Shown: piece by piece, positions 61,494 to 64,000 of the stretch
Layout: each line of letters opens with the position of its first letter
Position numbering within the stretch: position 1 is the first letter of the stretch
NCBI GenBank assembly: GCA_014706295.1
Contig: JACSVZ010000016.1
Coordinates: 4,941,168 to 5,005,167 of the forward strand
Origin: Lycocorax pyrrhopterus obiensis
Lineage: Eukaryota > Chordata > Aves > Passeriformes > Paradisaeidae
Length of the DNA stretch: 64,000 nt
Direction: 5' to 3'
Made by a program: the position numbers and the translations under genes
The notes under the pieces: model-generated
Databases searched by the model: none
Seen by the model: only the letters and a program-made list of their open reading frames with translations
What the model was told of the DNA's origin: nothing

Positions 61494-63385
61494 GTAAGTG
61501 AAACCTGCGCCATTGCTCTTCTTTTTATGCCTCCATCTGATCTTCCAAAAGCAGATTACAGAAAGCTGCCTGTAAACCTGAAGATGCAAAGGACATCCCT
61601 AGGGACCTCCTCTTCTGCCCTTAAAATTAATCCAGGGGTATGAGGAGATAAGGACATCAGTCTGGTCGTGCCAGAACTGCTTCATTAACAGATCTTTGTT
61701 TCCACAAACATCAAACCATCACCTTTCACCCCTACACAGAGGGGTGGATCCAGAGGACCAGGTTTAAACTGGGATGAACATTTAAAACTCCAACACCCTG
61801 CTAGATCTCAGTGTGGCTTACAGTGCATATGCCCAAAATTTTACCAGAGAAATGTATTTTAGGCAACTTCTGTTTGAAAACTTAATGGAAGTGTAGCTGT
61901 TCTCCCCTGAGCGTCAGGAACAGATGACTAAGAAATGTTGCCAGTATCTGTCTTTCAGCGAGATTAGTGTTGGGTTTGTGTGGTATCCTATTTATAACTT
62001 TGACAAACAGCTCAACCAATCATTTCATACTTAATCATAGCTGTCTGCCCAGCTCCCTTCAGAGAAAAGCTTTTCAAAAACTATGTGCCAACATAATATG
62101 AACAAAAAGAAGCAAACCACAGACAAGAAAAAAAAGATCTTGCTCCCCAAACCAGCAACAGCTATACAGAGAGCAGGTCTTGGTAAATCGTAAGGCGTAA
62201 TTAGAGCGTCATTATTCATGGGACTGCACAGCTATAGTTAGTCAGTGTTTCCACTGTAAACCCCTATTTTCATAGAGGTTTGCAGCTCAGCTGCAAGGAA
62301 TTAGTCTGTGATGAAATTTGGCAGTAGAAATTGTAGAGCAAGGATTTTTTTTTTTTAAACCATTTAAAGATCTTTTTTCCCTCCCCACTTTCAATTCCCC
62401 TCTCACTTCTGAGGCTGTAGCAGTACTTATGAAAGAAACAAAACCCACTTCTGTGTGCTGTTTGATGCTTGGTTTCTGTGCATGTCTCCGTGTGGTTAAT
62501 GGGACCACAAATATCAATTTAGCAGGGGGTTTCAAACAGAAGTCTTAAAAACTTGTAGTTCGATTCCCACAAGAGTTACAACTCAACTTTCCTTTGGATG
62601 TGTCCATGAACATTAGTACCTACACTGTTAACTTAATGCATTGAGGAACCTTCACATACTGAGTAAACCTGCATATCCATCTAATGCCAAAGAAATGATG
62701 CCAAATGTTTACATTTCAAGGGATGGAGCTGTTAGATTTCTTTACATCTTTTTGCTTTGAAAGAACATTTTCCAGGGATTATAAGAGATTACTTTCTGCT
62801 GGACTCAATCCTAAACCCTACATTCACCCGCCTGTTTCCTCCTCACCTACCTGACACCTCCATTAGGGCTCACATTTCAGCACGAACAAAAAGCATGGTG
62901 GAGACCACTAAGAGGAGTCATGAGGAAGGGAAACGGACAGGAGAAACATCTCCATGGGACATTTTATCCCAGACAAAATTAAACAGAGCATTTCACAACA
63001 TTTTCAGCTACTCAGGAAAAACAGACTGCTGTTTGCATTTGTAAGAACATCAGAGGGATGCATCTACTCTTTTCCAACTAGCTTTGGCTGAAGCATCCTA
63101 GGAGTTCAGCATGCCTGGGCATGAATGAGATCTGCTTTCACACATACAGACCACACTCCAGAAAGGTACAGCAGCCTCTGGCACCACGCCTGGTTGTCAC
63201 TGCATGCCACAAGCAGCATGAGAAGGAACTGCCTCAAGTGCAGTCCCAGCTCAGAGTGGGGCAGCAGTTACACAGCTTGAAAAAAATGAGCGTAAAACCA
63301 TGAGCTGGAAGACTTACAAGCCTCAGTCTGCAACTGGATCACTGTGAATGGCCCGAGTGTTCATACCAATGTCTTTGGTGCACAG

Positions 63386-63427
63386 TTTCTAAAGAACAGA
63401 CTAGTTCTCTAAAGAACAGACTAGTTT
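63386..63427. repeat. Tandem duplication, 20-bp unit, two copies
   Basis: tctaaagaacagactagt recurs with a 20-bp period at 63388 and 63408. The near-identity suggests a recent slippage event. Confidence 0.88.
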
Positions 63428-64000
63428 ATCCATGCAATTTGATTTTCTAGTGAAACAGATGGCACCATTTACCATCACCATGCTTCAAATCCTGTTTTCT
63501 TGGACCATGATCTTGGCATATGGGAAACCAGGCCACCTCTGAGCTTCTCACACCTTGCAAGGTTCGTGCCTTCCTTGGAGCTCCCCATCCCAGCACTAAT
63601 GAGCTTCCCCTTGGACAGCATGGCAGAGTGACAAGGATGAGTGCCTGCAAGGTACCAGGCAGAATTCCTGAGAGCAGCTGCCTCCAAGCTCCCTGAAATG
63701 CCGATGCACTCTTCACAGGACTGGAACAGCAACACCAGCTGTCTCCGCAGATACCCCACCACCTTGACCACTATGATTTGGGAAAGCCATAAAAGAGAAA
63801 TTCTCCCTTTAGAGTGAAAGCACTTTATGTTTGCTAAAAATTGCAGCAAGCACAGTATTTATGTTGCAGGAAGGAGGATCTGAACTCCTGCCATGTCTTA
63901 AAAACAGAACAAAGCAGAATTTCTACATATACTGCTTGAATCTGCTTTTCAAGGTGGTAGTTAGAAATTAAGAGGCAAATGAACTCAGTAAGATTATTCA

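Larger units (their letters stand above)
60930..64000 (-). other. GPC1 intron 1, right edge of the window
   Basis: Beyond the weak exon candidate at 61291-61493 I see a T12 run at 62345-62356 and the 20-bp tandem duplication. Short plus frames at 62757-63044 and 63121-63303 have no supporting splice or family evidence. No GPC1 exon 1 (signal peptide, GC-rich) is present. Confidence 0.5.

Noticed and set aside
1..64000. CRISPR arrays, operons, tRNA or rRNA genes, LTR retroviruses
   Set aside because: None seen by eye. The sequence is vertebrate intronic DNA, and I could not run tRNAscan or RepeatMasker to exclude old fragments.

Overview
This is a window of vertebrate nuclear DNA. It is AT-leaning and CpG-poor, with long gene-free stretches, short coding exons bounded by GT/AG splice sites, and no operons, ribosome binding sites or prokaryotic features. 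The only recognisable interspersed repeats are two 5'-truncated CR1 LINEs (about 4541-4745 and 54549-55135) whose 3' ends carry the octamer repeat typical of avian CR1. That and the low repeat load point to a bird, probably Neoaves. I cannot name the species.

The anchor gene is glypican-1 (GPC1) on the minus strand. One exon is visible, at 50869-51027. It encodes the conserved N-terminal segment with the ICPQGYTCC motif and corresponds to exon 2 of the glypican gene plan. I find neither exon 1 (signal peptide) nor exon 3 in the window. On this reading everything from 1 to 50868 is GPC1 intron 2 and everything from 51028 to 64000 is intron 1, both continuing outside the window.

The most interesting content lies in intron 1 on the opposite (plus) strand. 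Three exons (57534-57725, 58251-58308, 59939-60210) have good splice sites, compatible phases and locally raised CpG. They join into an intact frame of about 173 residues ending in a stop, with polyadenylation-like signals 3' of it. The protein is not one I recognise: a helical, Leu-rich N-terminal half and a Ser/Pro/Lys-rich tail with an SPLKTP motif. An open frame at 51407-51733 may be another coding exon, and 61291-61493 is a weaker candidate.

Within intron 2, a cluster between 7.6 and 13 kb holds three small CpG-dense patches and an intact plus-strand ORF (11236-11565). That ORF starts with a convincing signal peptide and ends in a segment that loosely resembles otospiralin, whose gene neighbours GPC1 in mammals. 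The rest of intron 2 contains simple repeats, several near-perfect hairpins or palindromes (4948-5000, 11090-11116, 34558-34646, 42809-42853, 47863-47881), and long stretches where I see only chance open frames.
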